From: Nilaparvata lugens
Lineage: Eukaryota; Arthropoda; Insecta; Hemiptera; Delphacidae
Assembly (NCBI RefSeq): GCF_014356525.2
Contig: NC_052507.1
Coordinates: 682,001 to 746,000 of the forward strand
Length of the DNA: 64,000 bases
Direction of reading: 5' to 3'
The position numbers were made by a program, and so were the translations under genes. Within the stretch, counting starts at the first letter, position 1; each line of letters starts with the position of its first letter. Under the pieces are notes generated by a model. The model saw only the letters and a list, made by a program, of their open reading frames with translations, had not been told where the DNA came from and searched no databases. This document shows positions 11,911-23,240 of this stretch, in pieces.

Positions 11911-12439
11911 GATTGATTGATTGATTGATTGAGTACTTTATTTATGTAGATTACAATATACTGGCTTATACACTTATATACAATAGCTTACAATACAGCA
12001 AATTTATAGATGAATTTACATAATATAGACTAAGAAAATAATTATTTAACTGTATATGATATGAAAAAGTAATTTGTAATATAATAACTATAGATGATTA
12101 TATTGTTATGCATCTACATAAATTGGCGGAGCTTTGGACATATCAATGTCCATTCTTCGGAAAGAATATTAAAAATATCCTCCCCACTAACTCTCTACCA
12201 AAACGTTAATTTCGTTATTTAAACTAACGATTTATTTATTAATTTGAAATATTGTAAAAGTTTTAATCAATATGAATATTAAAGAGAAAAAAACAGAAAA
12301 TTGATAGAGTAAAATAATTATATAGGTAGATAAGATCAAATAATTGATTAATAAAATGAAGTAGGCTGAGAGTAGATCAGGGTTATCAACTTTCAGTAAT
12401 ATACAGCAGTATGCAGTGGATAATTGAATAACATGAGTT

Positions 12440-12481
<42 letters not shown>

Positions 12482-13660
12482 TAATATATATATATATACA
12501 ATTCGTTCTATAACATGGTTTAAAGGTTTGTATTTGTGGGATGGGTGGGGGATGGATGTCATGTGATCGTTCTAGGGCCGGACAGTTTCAGTCATTTGTT
12601 CCAAAAGATGTTTTTTTAAAGTTAGGATGAAGCTCGCTCGGCTCTCGATGGACCTGATAGAAACAGGAAGTGCATTCCATGGACGACAGGCACTGACTAA
12701 GAAGGATTTTGTGAAAATAGTAGTAGTTCGATGATTGGGTATCCTTAAAGTACTTTCTCCGGTTCTAGTATGTGAAGCATCTATCCTCCTACCTTCAGAG
12801 ACAAATTTGAAATCATCTTTAAAATAGTTCGGATTTCCGTATTTCAAGATATCTCTAACAAGCTTGACTATTCGAAAAAGCCTCTGATCGGGAAGCTTTA
12901 ATGTTGAACTAGCAATGTGGGCTGGGGTGATATGATCATGGCGTTGGAGAGAGTAGACGAAACGTAGACAATAATTTTGGCAACGCTGTAGTTTATCATT
13001 CAGAGTGACTTGCATATCGTTAAGAACAGAATTACAATACATTAAATGTGGGAAGATGAGAGATTGAACCAATAATAATTTAATGTTTCTAGGGAGGATA
13101 TCGTGCATTTTCTTCCATGCATGCATGGCTGAGAATACCTTTTTACAAGTTTTGTTCACTTGTTCTTACCAGTCAAGAGTATTATTCATAATAATGCCTA
13201 AATTTTTAACTGAGCTACAGTAAGGAATGTCATTACCGTCTACACTAATTTTGTGAATCGATTCAAGGTCAATATTGTTTATAAGACGAGAATATCCAAT
13301 TATAATGGGTTGTGTTTTGATGGGATTAATCTTAAGGCCATTTTTCTTTGTCCATTCCACTATCGAATTGATATCCTGATTCATTATTCCAACTGTTTCA
13401 TTTATTTTTGTTATGGGACAGCTTAAATAGATTTGAAGGTCGTCTGCATAAGTATGGAAACTGGAGAATTTGATAATGGAAGAAAGGTCATTAGCATACA
13501 AAGTGAAGAGGAGATTTTCTGAAGCCTGATTGAAAGTTATGAAGCTTACTATTGTTGTCTAGAAATTTTACAACTTGAGCATGAATGAGTCTTTCTAGCA
13601 CTTTGGACAATGCAGGTAAAATACTGATTGGTCTAAAATCCTCAACTTTATTGGGTGATG
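11911..13660 (-). mobile_element. CR1/Jockey-type LINE, internally deleted
   Basis: The 3' end is at 11,911, with a (TCAA)n tail on the minus strand. A ~640-bp 3' region includes a hairpin GGACAT-TGAT-ATGTCC (about 12,140) and an AT microsatellite (12,440-12,500). The RT frames lie at 12,572-13,655. The 5' part is missing. Its 3' sequence recurs as short fragments at 16,795-16,995, 29,980-30,800 and 31,080-31,352. Confidence 0.8.
12572..13655 (-). pseudogene. LINE reverse transcriptase, broken
   Basis: Three frame segments. At 13,512-13,655 it reads DFRPISILPALSKVLER and a QSGFR block. At 13,166-13,501 it has the catalytic YADDLQIY and NGLKINPIKT. At 12,572-13,159 it has the thumb and C-terminal region, with a WNALPVSIR motif. 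The palm between QSGFR and the YADD block, including the first catalytic Asp (motif A), is deleted. Frameshifts or stops lie near 13,160 and 13,505. Not functional. Confidence 0.8.
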
Positions 13661-16216
13661 GAACTTTATTTAGAGGGCGAATACATGTTTATTGAGGTTA
13701 AGTGTAACGGAGTTAAAATGTTAATAGCAGTTTGCTACAGGCCGCCTCATATTGGGTATATGTCAGAATTAGAGGAAGCACTACTTGAGCTGATGGTGCC
13801 CTATGAACATGTGGCTATCATGGGTGACTTCAATACTGACTTACTTGGACCTGATACTCATGACAAAATACAACTGACCACTATGTTTTTTGCGAATGGT
13901 ATGACCTTGCTGCCTCTCCAAGCTACGCACCATACATCCACTTCGAACACATTGCTTGATCTTATTGCAGTTGCCGATGTGAGAGCAGCTGTGTGCCATG
14001 GGCAGATCCCCTTTCCAGGCCTCTCTACACATGATATGATATTCCTAGTTTATAATATTAAGAGGCCTAAACCTAAACCAAAAATAATCACTTATAGAGA
14101 TTACAAGAATATAAACTACCACAATTTGTTCAATGATGCAATTAACCTTGACTGGTTACATATATTCCAAACTAACAATGTTAATGTTATGTTGGACATT
14201 CTTAACAACAATATATTTTCTCTTTTTGAAAAACATGTTCCTTTAAAAAATCGCAGAGTAACCAGAGATCCTGCTCCATGGCTCACAGATGAGATACGCC
14301 AGCTAATGAGGGATCGAGATTATTGGTGCAAAATTGCAAGAGCTTCAAAAAGCCCCAATGATTTCAATCATTATAAGCGTTTGAGGAACTCTTGCAAGCA
14401 AACAATTAGAAATGCGAAAGCTACATTCTATCGTAACTTGATCTCCTCAAAGCGATCATCAACTTCATCTCTTTGCCGTGCTCTGAGGGAGATTGGGGCT
14501 GGCAAGGAGAGGCAGGTACCGACTGTAGCTCACTCGCTGGATGATCTGAATGACTTCTTCACTGACATCCCTGTGGGTTTGGACCAAGCTCGTGCTCACT
14601 TTGACTCTCTGCCTGATTTTCATCTCAATGAGGACTTCTACTTCTCCAATGTCACGGAGCAAGAGGTCTTCTTGGCTGTTCATCGAGTGAAGAGTAATGC
14701 TGTTGGTGCAGACGGTATCCCGATTAAGTTCATCAAAATTATCCTTCCTTTTATCCTCCCATTTCTCACCCATTTGATCAATACCTCACTTTTAACGTCC
14801 GTTTTTCCTAATGACTGGAAGCTATCCATAGTGATTCCCTTGAACAAGATCCCTAACCCTCTCTTTCCATTTGATTACAGGCCTATAAGCTTATTGTCCG
14901 TTTTGTCCAAGGTTCTGGAAATTATCGTTCACTCCCAATTAAGCTCATTCATCCATGGTTCTGGATTGATTGGTGACTTTCAATCGGGGTTCCGTAGTGG
15001 TCATAGCACCACCTCTGCACTCCTGAGAGTCACTGACGACATTCGTAGGGCTATGGATGGTAGAGAGCTGACAGTTCTAGTCCTAATAGATTTTAGTGAG
15101 GCATTCGATAGCATTTTCCATCCCACTTTACTCTATAAACTCAGAAACTTAGGATTTTCCAACTCCACTGTGGCATGGGTGAGGTCCTATCTTCAGGGTC
15201 GGTGTCAGTGTGTGAGAGTCGGGGATGCCTCTTCACGGTGGTGTGAAGTGAACAGAGGAGCTCCTCAGGGTTCGGTATTGGGTCCTCAGCTGTTCAGCAT
15301 CTACATAAATGACGTGACAAGCACTCTACTCACGACCAGACATCACCTGTATGCCGACGACTTGCAAGTATACCGGCACTGCAAGAAAAATGACTTCGAC
15401 GTCACAGTTGATGAAGTCAATGCTGACTTGACTCGTTTGGTACGATGGACTGAGAATAATGGACTGAAAATTAACGAAACTAAATCAAAATCAATAGTCA
15501 TAGGTTATTCAAGACTTTTAAACACACTTGACATAACTAACGGACCATTTATAAAATTGAATAACATACAATTGCAATACAGTTCTGACGTGAAAAATCT
15601 AGGACTTATAATGACAAGGACTCTTGACTGGACCAGCCACGTGACTCAGACTTGTAACAGGGTCATTGGGGGGATTATGACATTGAAGAGGATCTCTGAC
15701 TTCATTCCCTTTTCAACGAAGGTTATGTTGGTCAAGACTCTGATCTTCCCGATCTTCAACTACTGTGACATTGTGACTCTTGACATGACAGTTCAACTTC
15801 TGCAGAGGATGCAGCGTGCACATAATTACTGTGTTCGCTTTATCTTTAACCTGAGACGTGACGACCATGTAACAGAATACTTTAACAGACTTGAACTTAT
15901 GAAGCTGCGTGAGAGTAGATCACATCATGCTTTGTGCTTCCTGTATAAGATATTGAAAACTAAAACCCCTAAGTATCTGGCAGTAGAGTACCGTTACTTG
16001 GGTGATTTTGGTCGTGGAGGAACGCGGCATGGATCCCATCTGCTGGCTGTCCCAACACATAGGACTGTTATGTACAACAAGTCGTTCCTTGTGACAGCCT
16101 GTAGTTTGTGGAATTCTCTGCCTGCTGAGCTAAGGCTTGTTGAGGGACATCGTCGGTTCGGCGCGGCTGTCTTGCGGTGGATCAGAGGTGGTGGACTCGG
16201 CTGGAATGTTCACTGA
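13655..16216 (+). CDS. LINE ORF2-like endonuclease/reverse transcriptase (5'-truncated)
   Basis: This 853-codon frame has no internal stop. Apurinic-like endonuclease motifs come first: CYRPP (about residues 27-31), GDFN (57-60) and STHDM (124-128). The RT domain follows: DYRPISLLSVLSKVLE, motif A DFSEAFDS with the Asp near 479, the GAPQGSVLGP block, and YADD at 566-569. A WNSLPAELR motif lies in the C-terminal region. The endonuclease N-terminus and any ORF1 are missing. The first codons probably come from the adjoining inverted LINE, so the annotated start is not the original one. It nicks DNA and primes cDNA synthesis in the family; this copy lacks part of the nuclease. The long open frame suggests a recent insertion. 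Confidence 0.85.
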   Translation: MMELYLEGEYMFIEVKCNGVKMLIAVCYRPPHIGYMSELEEALLELMVPYEHVAIMGDFNTDLLGPDTHDKIQLTTMFFANGMTLLPLQATHHTSTSNTLLDLIAVADVRAAVCHGQIPFPGLSTHDMIFLVYNIKRPKPKPKIITYRDYKNINYHNLFNDAINLDWLHIFQTNNVNVMLDILNNNIFSLFEKHVPLKNRRVTRDPAPWLTDEIRQLMRDRDYWCKIARASKSPNDFNHYKRLRNSCKQTIRNAKATFYRNLISSKRSSTSSLCRALREIGAGKERQVPTVAHSLDDLNDFFTDIPVGLDQARAHFDSLPDFHLNEDFYFSNVTEQEVFLAVHRVKSNAVGADGIPIKFIKIILPFILPFLTHLINTSLLTSVFPNDWKLSIVIPLNKIPNPLFPFDYRPISLLSVLSKVLEIIVHSQLSSFIHGSGLIGDFQSGFRSGHSTTSALLRVTDDIRRAMDGRELTVLVLIDFSEAFDSIFHPTLLYKLRNLGFSNSTVAWVRSYLQGRCQCVRVGDASSRWCEVNRGAPQGSVLGPQLFSIYINDVTSTLLTTRHHLYADDLQVYRHCKKNDFDVTVDEVNADLTRLVRWTENNGLKINETKSKSIVIGYSRLLNTLDITNGPFIKLNNIQLQYSSDVKNLGLIMTRTLDWTSHVTQTCNRVIGGIMTLKRISDFIPFSTKVMLVKTLIFPIFNYCDIVTLDMTVQLLQRMQRAHNYCVRFIFNLRRDDHVTEYFNRLELMKLRESRSHHALCFLYKILKTKTPKYLAVEYRYLGDFGRGGTRHGSHLLAVPTHRTVMYNKSFLVTACSLWNSLPAELRLVEGHRRFGAAVLRWIRGGGLGWNVH

Positions 16217-16234
16217 ATCTTAACGTGTGTGTTG

Positions 16235-16270
<36 letters not shown>

Positions 16271-16640
16271 TTTCTTCCTTCTTTAATTCATTCCTCTCTT
16301 TCTTCTTTTCTACTTCTATCGAAATGATCTATGGATTTTGAACTGACGTTTCTTCCGTTTTTCACTTTCCACTTTCCTCTTTCTTCTTATTGTATTCTTT
16401 TCACTGATTCAAATTAAAAAGAAATTTTAATATTGTTTTATTTCTTTCATTCGCTATTTGGAAGTTTTTTATTATTTTGTAAAATTAGTTTTTTTTTTAT
16501 CTTATAGTCTTTGTTGTACAGTGTTTAAGTTTTACTTAGAATTGTATTGGAGGGTTAAGTGTAAGAGAGGGCCGGCTGCGCCCTGACTTCGCCCTCCTGG
16601 GTTTTTAATAAAGGCAGTCAATCAATCAATCAATCGATCT
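13660..16640 (+). mobile_element. CR1/Jockey-type LINE, 5'-truncated
   Basis: Contains the 853-codon frame, a GT microsatellite (16,225-16,268), a T-rich 3' region, and a GC-rich stem near 16,570-16,600 followed by AATAAAGGCAG and a (TCAA)n tail at about 16,617-16,637. It sits head-to-head against the minus-strand LINE at 11,911-13,660. Confidence 0.8.
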
Positions 16641-16795
16641 CTAGCTTTCTCTCTCTCTCTATTTCTCTATGTATCAGATCCCTCTCTCACACACTCTCGC
16701 ACTCCAATCGAAACAGTAGAACAGTCCCTCTGTGTCTCTTTCTCTTTCTCTCTGTTTCGATCTCTGTCTCTCTCTCTCTCTTTCACTTGCATTTA
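16638..16795. repeat. TC-rich minisatellite
   Basis: CT runs with one unit reading CTCCAATCGAAACAGTAGAA, the complement of the 11.45-11.9 kb minisatellite. Block A/B homology begins about here (16,660 corresponds to about 30,955). Confidence 0.7.
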
Positions 16796-16995
16796 TGTAG
16801 ATGCATAACAATATAATTATCTATAGTTATTATATTACAAATTACTTTTTCATATCATATACAGTTCAATAATTATTTTCTTAGTCTATATTATGTAAAT
16901 TCATCTATAATTTTGCTGTATTGTGAGCTATTGTATATAAGTGTATAAGCCAGTATATATTGTAATCTACATAAATAAAGTACTCAATCAATCAC
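16795..16995 (+). mobile_element. LINE 3' end fragment
   Basis: About 200 bp matching the 3' region of the minus-strand LINE at 11.9-12.2 kb. Ends AATAAAGTACTCAATCAATC. Confidence 0.75.
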
Positions 16996-17485
16996 TCTCC
17001 TTCTCTCTAATTTACCAATCCTCCTCCAAATTCATCGCCGTTCACATACTGATGCGCGATAAAGAAGATATATGAAGAGAGAAGGAGAGAGATAGAGTGG
17101 GTGAGTGAAAAAGAGACCAGCAAATAGGTCAAAGTTGAATACTCCGTTTTGCCTAAGGTTGGTAGTCGGCCATCTATACGTTCGTGCGAGCTCAGCTGTG
17201 ATAAAATCTCGCGGTTCAACACCATCTATTATCCATCTCCCTTCTCCTCCTACTCCCACACCTTTACCTCTCTTCTCAAAACTCCCCCCCCCCCGCATCA
17301 ATAGTTTGCGTCCTTAACATCGACGTCTCTGCCCCCATTAAGAGGCTACCTCTCTCTTACTAATTCCAAATCTTACAATCTGTTTCTCTCTCTCTCTTTA
17401 AGGGTTATATGTCAGAAAGGACCAGGAGTCCCAACTCCTCCCTAATAAAGGCAATTAGTCGGTCAATCAATCAATCAATCTCTCT
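16996..17485 (+). mobile_element. second LINE 3' end with hairpin and (TCAA)n tail
   Basis: Matches 31,353-31,860 in block B. It ends with GGAGTCCCAACTCC (a short hairpin), CTAATAAAGGCAATTAGT and a (TCAA)n tail, the same 3' layout as the other LINEs here. The minus-strand frames in the region look incidental. Confidence 0.55.
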
Positions 17486-17559
17486 CTTTGTTCCTTAATT
17501 CCTTAAAAATATTATATAAATTCATCTTTTTTCAAAACAATTCATGTTGAACCTTGATA

Positions 17560-17921
17560 AAGTGAGGTCCACGTTCTGAAGGCAGTGTTTGATTGGCAAT
17601 GGTATTACTATCCTTGTCTATCACTCAACAAAGCGGAAAGCGCTATCCTTTTCTCGCTATGCTCTGCTGCCAGATCGTCTTTTACCGATGTAAAATTAAT
17701 AATTAATTAACAAAATATTTCATCTTGGAAATTCATTATGAAAAATAGAATTTCTTGCTTTCTAAAACATAATTGATTATTTTAAACGAGAATGAACAGT
17801 TAATATTACATCAATAAACCGGTATCAGCTACCGTCTATAAAAGGCATTGACAAGACTGAGGATCGGCAACGTTGTTCTCCTATCTTCCTCCACTGCCAT
17901 TATAACTTGGATCTCACTATT
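17560..17921. mobile_element. MITE-2, full copy
   Basis: Termini AGTGAGGTCCACGTTCTGAA and CTGCCATTATAACTTGGATC, with inner ATTGGCAATGG and CAACAAAGCGGA segments as in other copies. Length ~360 bp, no frame. In block B only the first ~30 bp remain (31,940-31,970), cut by a LINE. Confidence 0.75.
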
Positions 17922-18129
17922 CCTGAAATGTTAACTCAGCAACTTTATACCCAACAGTAACTTAGTTAAATTCTAAATTAAATTGTTGGTTGAATAAATT
18001 GGACCTTAGTATAGTGCATAGCACATTATTTAAATGGTCTTCATGCTTCAAATTTAGCAGAATTCTGTGTAAAACCATATAGTAATAGCAGAAACAAGAA
18101 ATATAGCTTATCCTTTATGTATGGTAATA

Positions 18130-19277
18130 CAGTCGAACCTCTCTATTACGAACCTCTACTCAACGAAATCCTCGATACAACGAAATTTTACCTGGTCCCA
18201 TGACATTTTAGAGTTTTAGTTGCTTATTTACCTCTATTTAACGAATTTCGGACCTCTCAACAACAAATTCTTGGATTCAACATACAAAATGTAGTGTGTA
18301 TAAGGAGCAGACGGTCATTTTCATGGAATTGTTTAGTTTCAGAAGACTGAAAATAATGGTAATAATTCAGGTAGGAAGAAGATAGGGTTGTAGACAGTCA
18401 ATAGAGACTGAAACACATGTCGAAAAGTGAATGCAAGTTACTGGAAATCGAATTTCAAGGACTTGTCATTCGTTAACCATGCAGGTGTACGACTGGACTT
18501 TCCTATTCTTGCTTTTGTCATAGATTCCAATTCTTATAACTGACCATGATGATGATGATGACTGTGACGAACCTAAGGAGAGGAGAAGGATCAGTCAGAT
18601 TAAGAAGTTCCAGAATCTTTCAAAATTATACGGCAAGGATTAAAACTGTGAAACCAGACACCATTTTCGACTGTTTAAATAAATGTGAGTGGTTCATTAA
18701 ACATGATGTTCTATTGGAATGCAAAATTCAACCAAAAATTACTCACTTTTTCAAATAAAACATCAAAAAAATAAGAAAGTTGGGTTATTATAGAATTTAT
18801 AGTGAAGTTATTGACAACATATTTACAGGATGTTGTGTTCAATCTAATAGTAATTCTAGTGGCAGTAGTGTAAAAATTAGTAAAATAAATTTGATGATTG
18901 AAATTGAAAATTACTGCTACCGTACTGAGTATGTACTTTGATTAAACTCTACTAATAGTAGAAATCAAGCATTCTGGAAATATATTGGTCACTCACCTAT
19001 TACATTCTATAAATATGAAAAAAAAACATGTTTATTTTAAACAGCATGAATTTTCAAATTTTCGTATTAATATTGGCACAATAGGTACCCTACCTACGTT
19101 CATGATTATTATGTTTTATCTACCATATTCATTTATTTACCGCCATGATACGATATTTGACGATTCATAAGATCGTGGCAGTTTTCTTGACAGATCAGCC
19201 TCCTCTCAATAACGAATAACTCTCTGCAGCGAATTTTTTCTCGGGATAACCGACTTCGTTATACAGAGGTTTGACTG
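18130..19277 (+). mobile_element. pogo/Tigger-like transposon, internally deleted
   Basis: Ends are near-perfect inverted repeats CAGTCRAACCTCTSTATWAC, flanked by TA on both sides (18,128-18,129 and 19,278-19,279), the Tc1/mariner-type target duplication. Length is ~1.15 kb, whereas autonomous pogo elements are ~2 kb, so most of the transposase is gone. The element occurs only in block A. Confidence 0.85.
18546..18758 (+). pseudogene. pogo-like transposase C-terminal remnant
   Basis: 70 codons ending IQPKITHFFK. Tigger/pogo transposases end in a similar way, and QPKITHFF fits the PCNA-interacting pattern Q-x-x-(I/L/M)-x-x-F-F that is known from pogo. The DNA-binding and DDD catalytic domains are absent. 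The initial Met run comes from an ATG microsatellite, so the true start is lost. Confidence 0.6.
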
Positions 19278-19411
19278 TAGTTTATTGTGGGGTTTAGCTT
19301 GTAATGCAGGTTGCCTTTATAACTCCTTCATACTAGAAATTAATACCATAGAAAAATAAAGGTTTTTAATATTGTGCAGTAGATATTTCTCAACCAATTG
19401 CAGCTTGCTTC

Positions 19412-19798
19412 TATAGTGAGGTCCACGTTATAATGACAGTGAAGAAAGATGAGAGAACAAAGTTGCCGATCCTCTGTCTTTTCAATGCCTGCTATGGAGG
19501 GTAACTGATAAATTTATTGTTGTAATATTAACTGTTCATTCTCGTTTAAAAAAATCAATTACTCGTATATTTAATCAAGCAAGAAATTATATTTTTCAAT
19601 GATTCGTAATGAATTTTCATAACCAAGATTGTATATTTTGTTAATCAATCATCAATTCGACATTGTTAAAAAAAATCTGGCAACAGAGCAAAGAGAGAAA
19701 GAGATAACACTTACACTATCCGCTCTGTTGAATGATAGACAAGGATAGCAATACCATTGCTAAACAAACACTGCCATTATAACGTGGACCTCACTATA
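19412..19798. mobile_element. MITE-2, full copy
   Basis: Both termini intact: TATAGTGAGGTCCACGTTAT and ATAACGTGGACCTCACTATA. The interior includes ACTGTTCATTCTCGTTTAAA and AATGATAGACAAGGATAGCA segments. The block B counterpart is 35,168-35,551. Confidence 0.85.
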
Positions 19799-20027
19799 GT
19801 TAACTGCTACATCAATACTTGTTTGCTTCAAATTCATTCAATAAAAATTCTGTACTCCATTAAATACACGCTGTCTACTTTTCGCCTGGGAGTAGAAAAT
19901 TTATTACAAGCGAGGATTGTCAAGTATTGCATGCACTATAAATACCTTCAACTCATTGTTTTTCCGAAAACTAAGGATAACTATAGAGAATATCATCGTT
20001 TATACAGTAGTTTCTCATGATTTCTTA

Positions 20028-20745
20028 TCTATATATATAAAAGCGAAATGGCACTCACTCACTGACTGACTGACTGACTCACTCACTCACTCACTCACTC
20101 ACTCACTCACTCACTCGCATAACTAAAAATCTACCGGACCAAAAACGTTCAAATTTGGTAGGTATGTTAAGTTGGCCCTTTAGAGGCGCACTAAGAAATC
20201 TTTTGGCAGTATTTTAACTCTAAGGGTTGTTTTTAAGGGTTTAAAGTTCGTCTTTTAGCATGTATATTCTTCTTCTCCCAATCTCTTAATTATAATTAAA
20301 ATTTCCATATCATATGTTACTATAGAACTATAATCTAGATAGAGTACCTCTTCGAAACAGTTGTAACTGTTGGGCAACTGGCAACTAAATTAATAATTTT
20401 GTCAGGTTGGCATTAAGTTGAGTTGACTTTGTTAGGTTGGCACCAAGTTGAAGATTTAAATGCATTTATCGCGGAAAAATTGATTGGGCACTGCTACTTC
20501 AATCCTGGGAATTTTATATTACTAGCAGTGAGGCTCGCTTCGCTCGCCATATCCGTTTAGCCAGCCGTTTAGTCTGGACCTCCGACTGGATTGTCCTAAC
20601 ATTATGATAAAAATGCCCAAATGAAAAATGCAGGCGAGCGAAGCGAGCCTGCTGATCTCATTTTTGGACGATCCAGTCGGGTGATCCAGGGGGTGGAGCC
20701 CCCTGGCTAGACGGATATGGCGAGCGAAGCGAGCCTGACGGCTAG
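20028..20745 (+). mobile_element. Helitron-like H1 with empty site in block B
   Basis: Begins TCTATATATATAAAAGCG and ends CTGACGGCTAG. Block B reads uninterrupted TTCTTA|TTATGAAG at 36,595/36,596. The insertion therefore sits between A and T with no target duplication and TC...CTAG ends, the Helitron hallmarks. About 718 bp, with a CACT/GACT microsatellite near the 5' end and the GC-rich hairpin at the 3' end. No Rep/helicase. Confidence 0.85.
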
Positions 20746-20874
20746 TTATGAAGATATTTTTAGCACAGAATAAAGATTATGGTGCAAACTCTAGTTATGT
20801 TTGATTCGAATATAACAACTGTTTACACAACTAAGCAAAGAATTTATAATAGAAAATGAATGTGACTTATTGAA

Positions 20875-21545
20875 TAATATCGGGGCACCGAGCTTCGCTC
20901 GTTATCTATTTATTGATAAACAGAACTCAATTCTTTAAAATGATTGGGGAACGACTAATAGGCACAGCCCAAAACTGTTTCTTCCCCGAATTTTGATTTA
21001 TTCACTATTAATATTCCAAAAAGTAGGTCATGTACCATAAACTTGAATTCAGGTCAAATTCTCAGTCCAAATATTTGAAAACATGAAAGTTCTAATTTAA
21101 ATTGTTCACATTCCAAATTGAATAACGAAATAACACTCACTAATCACTTAGAACTATAAAATAATTATCAACTTTGAATTTTATGATATATACCATCTCA
21201 TGTCAACAAATCAGATTAAAATTTCTAGATTTCTCGCGAGATACGGTAAGCTAATTGATTACACAGCTGATCTCCCACTCAGGTACACGCATCTTCTGTT
21301 ATCGACAGACGACGAAATAATTATCATCTGTTTTTCCAAGGATTAAATATCCTTTTCATGTCCTTCAGCGAGTTTTTCCAGTGTGCCTAGTGCAGGACCT
21401 AGTGCAATAGAATCTATGTAACATAGACCTACTATATTCCAAATTTCGTGATACTTGTTAGAGCCGTTTTCGAGATGCGTTAAACATAAATAACCAGATA
21501 CAAAAATACAAAAACATAAACAGACATACAGAAATTGCTCGCTTA
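20875..21545 (-). mobile_element. Helitron-like H2 copy
   Basis: Reverse complement of the 556-1,225 repeat. Carries the hairpin CGAGC-TTC-GCTCG near 20,890-20,902 and GCGAGCAATTTCTGTATGTC at the other end. Confidence 0.55.
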
Positions 21546-21860
21546 ATATAATAGGCTATTTCATATAAGTTGTTATCTTTCTTTCTCACTTTTCTCTGTT
21601 GCCAGATCGTCTTTTCACAAAGTAGAATTTTAAACAACAAAATATTTAGTCATGATTATGAAAATTCATGAAGAAATCATAGAAAAATATAATTGCTTGA
21701 TAAAGCATTATTGATTCTTATAAACGAGAATGAACAGTTAATATTACATCAATGAACCTGTATCAGCTACCGTCTATAGAAGGCATTGACTAGACAGAGG
21801 ATCGGCAACGGTGTTCTCGTTTCTTTCTCCACTGCCATTATAACGTGGACCTCACTATAG
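21546..21860. mobile_element. MITE-2, left-truncated copy
   Basis: Right terminus complete (ATAACGTGGACCTCACTATA); the left arm is replaced by H2 sequence. Block B counterpart 38,386-38,699. Confidence 0.7.
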
Positions 21861-22309
21861 AAGCAAAGCAGCAATTGGTTGAGAAATATCTACTACACAG
21901 TATTAATAAGTTTTATTTTCTATGGTATTGCTGTCAAGTTTTAAGGGGTAGTATATGCAACCCGCATTACAAAATAAATCCTACAATAACTAGTAGTTCT
22001 GTGAACAGTAGACCTCGCGCTCAGTAAGTTACATTCACCTGTTGTTATGTTTTCTCAAAAATTAATAAATAATTTATCAATTTTAAATGTCTAGAAGAAA
22101 TCCTAAATAAATATAGAGCTTTCTGTCCTATCGTACCGTGACGTGTCGTCCCGGAATGTGAGTGTGAGCGCTGTTATCAGGTCTGACTGCAATTACTGTC
22201 TACAACGTTAATGGATAGATAAATTTTCAAGATGTTCCATGTTTTTGAACGTAGTATTATAGTCAACTAACAGCTGATTCATGATGAATAATTCTATAGT
22301 CTGATATTT
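21861..22309. other. unassigned sequence shared by blocks A and B
   Basis: No gene or repeat terminus recognised. The last ~60 bp resemble the reverse complement of 7,570-7,640, which lacks the H1 element that follows here. Confidence 0.4.
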
Positions 22310-22976
22310 CTATATATATAAAAGCGAAATGGCACTCACTCACTCACTCACTCACTGACTGACTGACTCACTCACTCACTCACTCGCATAACTAAAAATC
22401 TACCGGACCAAAAACGTTCAAATTTGGTAGGTATGTTCATTTGGCCCTTTAGAGGCGCACTAAGAAATCTTTTGGCAATATTTCAACTCTAAGGGTTGTT
22501 TTTAAGGGTTTAAAGTTCGTCCCAATCTCTTAATTATAATTGAAATTTCCATATCATATATTACTATAGAACTATAATCTAGATAGAGTACCTCTTCGAA
22601 ACAGTAACTGGCAACTAAATTAATAATTTTGTCAGGTTGGCATTAAGTTGAGTAGACTTTGTTAGGTTGGCACCAAGTTGAAGATTTAAATGCATTTATC
22701 GCGGAAAAATAATTGATTGGGCAATGCTACTTCAATCCTGGGAATATTATATTACTAGCCGTCAGGCTCGCTTCGCTCGCCATATCCGTTTAGCCAGACG
22801 TTTAGTCTGAACCTCCGACTGGATTGTCCTAACATATGATAAAAATGCTCAAATGAAAAATGCAGGCGAGCGAAGCGAGCCTGCTGATCTCATTCTTGGA
22901 CGATCCAGTCGGGGGTCCAGGGGGCGGAGCCCCCTGGCTAGACGGATATGGCGAGCGAAGCGAGCCTGACGGCTAG
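22310..22976 (+). mobile_element. Helitron-like H1 copy
   Basis: TCTATATATATAAAAGCG start, CTGACGGCTAG end, ~667 bp, with the same microsatellite and GC-rich hairpin. A related empty site is visible in reverse at about 7,575-7,600, where the same flanks lie close together. Block B counterpart 39,150-39,814. Confidence 0.75.
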
Positions 22977-23240
22977 TACTATAATATTGGCGTATGAAGG
23001 AGGCTCCTTTTTCCTTTTATATTATTCCTGAAATGCAAAATTTCCAAAAACCTTGTATATACGTCGACGCGCAATTTGAAAAGGTACATGCTTGTCAAAT
23101 TTCATGGAAATCTATTACCGTGTTCCGCCGTAAATGCGCAATATATAAACATATAAACATTCAAACATTGAGAGAAATGCCAAATCATCGACTTGAATCT
23201 TAGACCTCACTTCGCTCGGTCAATAAACGATTTACCTCGG
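22977..23240 (+). mobile_element. repeat family H3
   Basis: ~260 bp downstream of H1, containing GTCAAATTTCATGGAAATCT and ending CACTTCGCTCGGTCAATAAA. It resembles 53,143-53,333. A 69-codon frame is present in both A and B copies but looks incidental. Confidence 0.4.

Noticed and set aside
17007..17301. Small genes in the repeated 17.0-17.3 / 31.4-31.7 kb segment
   Set aside because: Frames overlap on both strands, consist largely of TC-rich low-complexity sequence, and vary by indel between the copies.
22850..22976. Bacterial contamination suggested by GC-rich CGCTTCGCTCG motifs
   Set aside because: The motifs lie inside H1 copies at several positions with insect flanks and a clean empty site.
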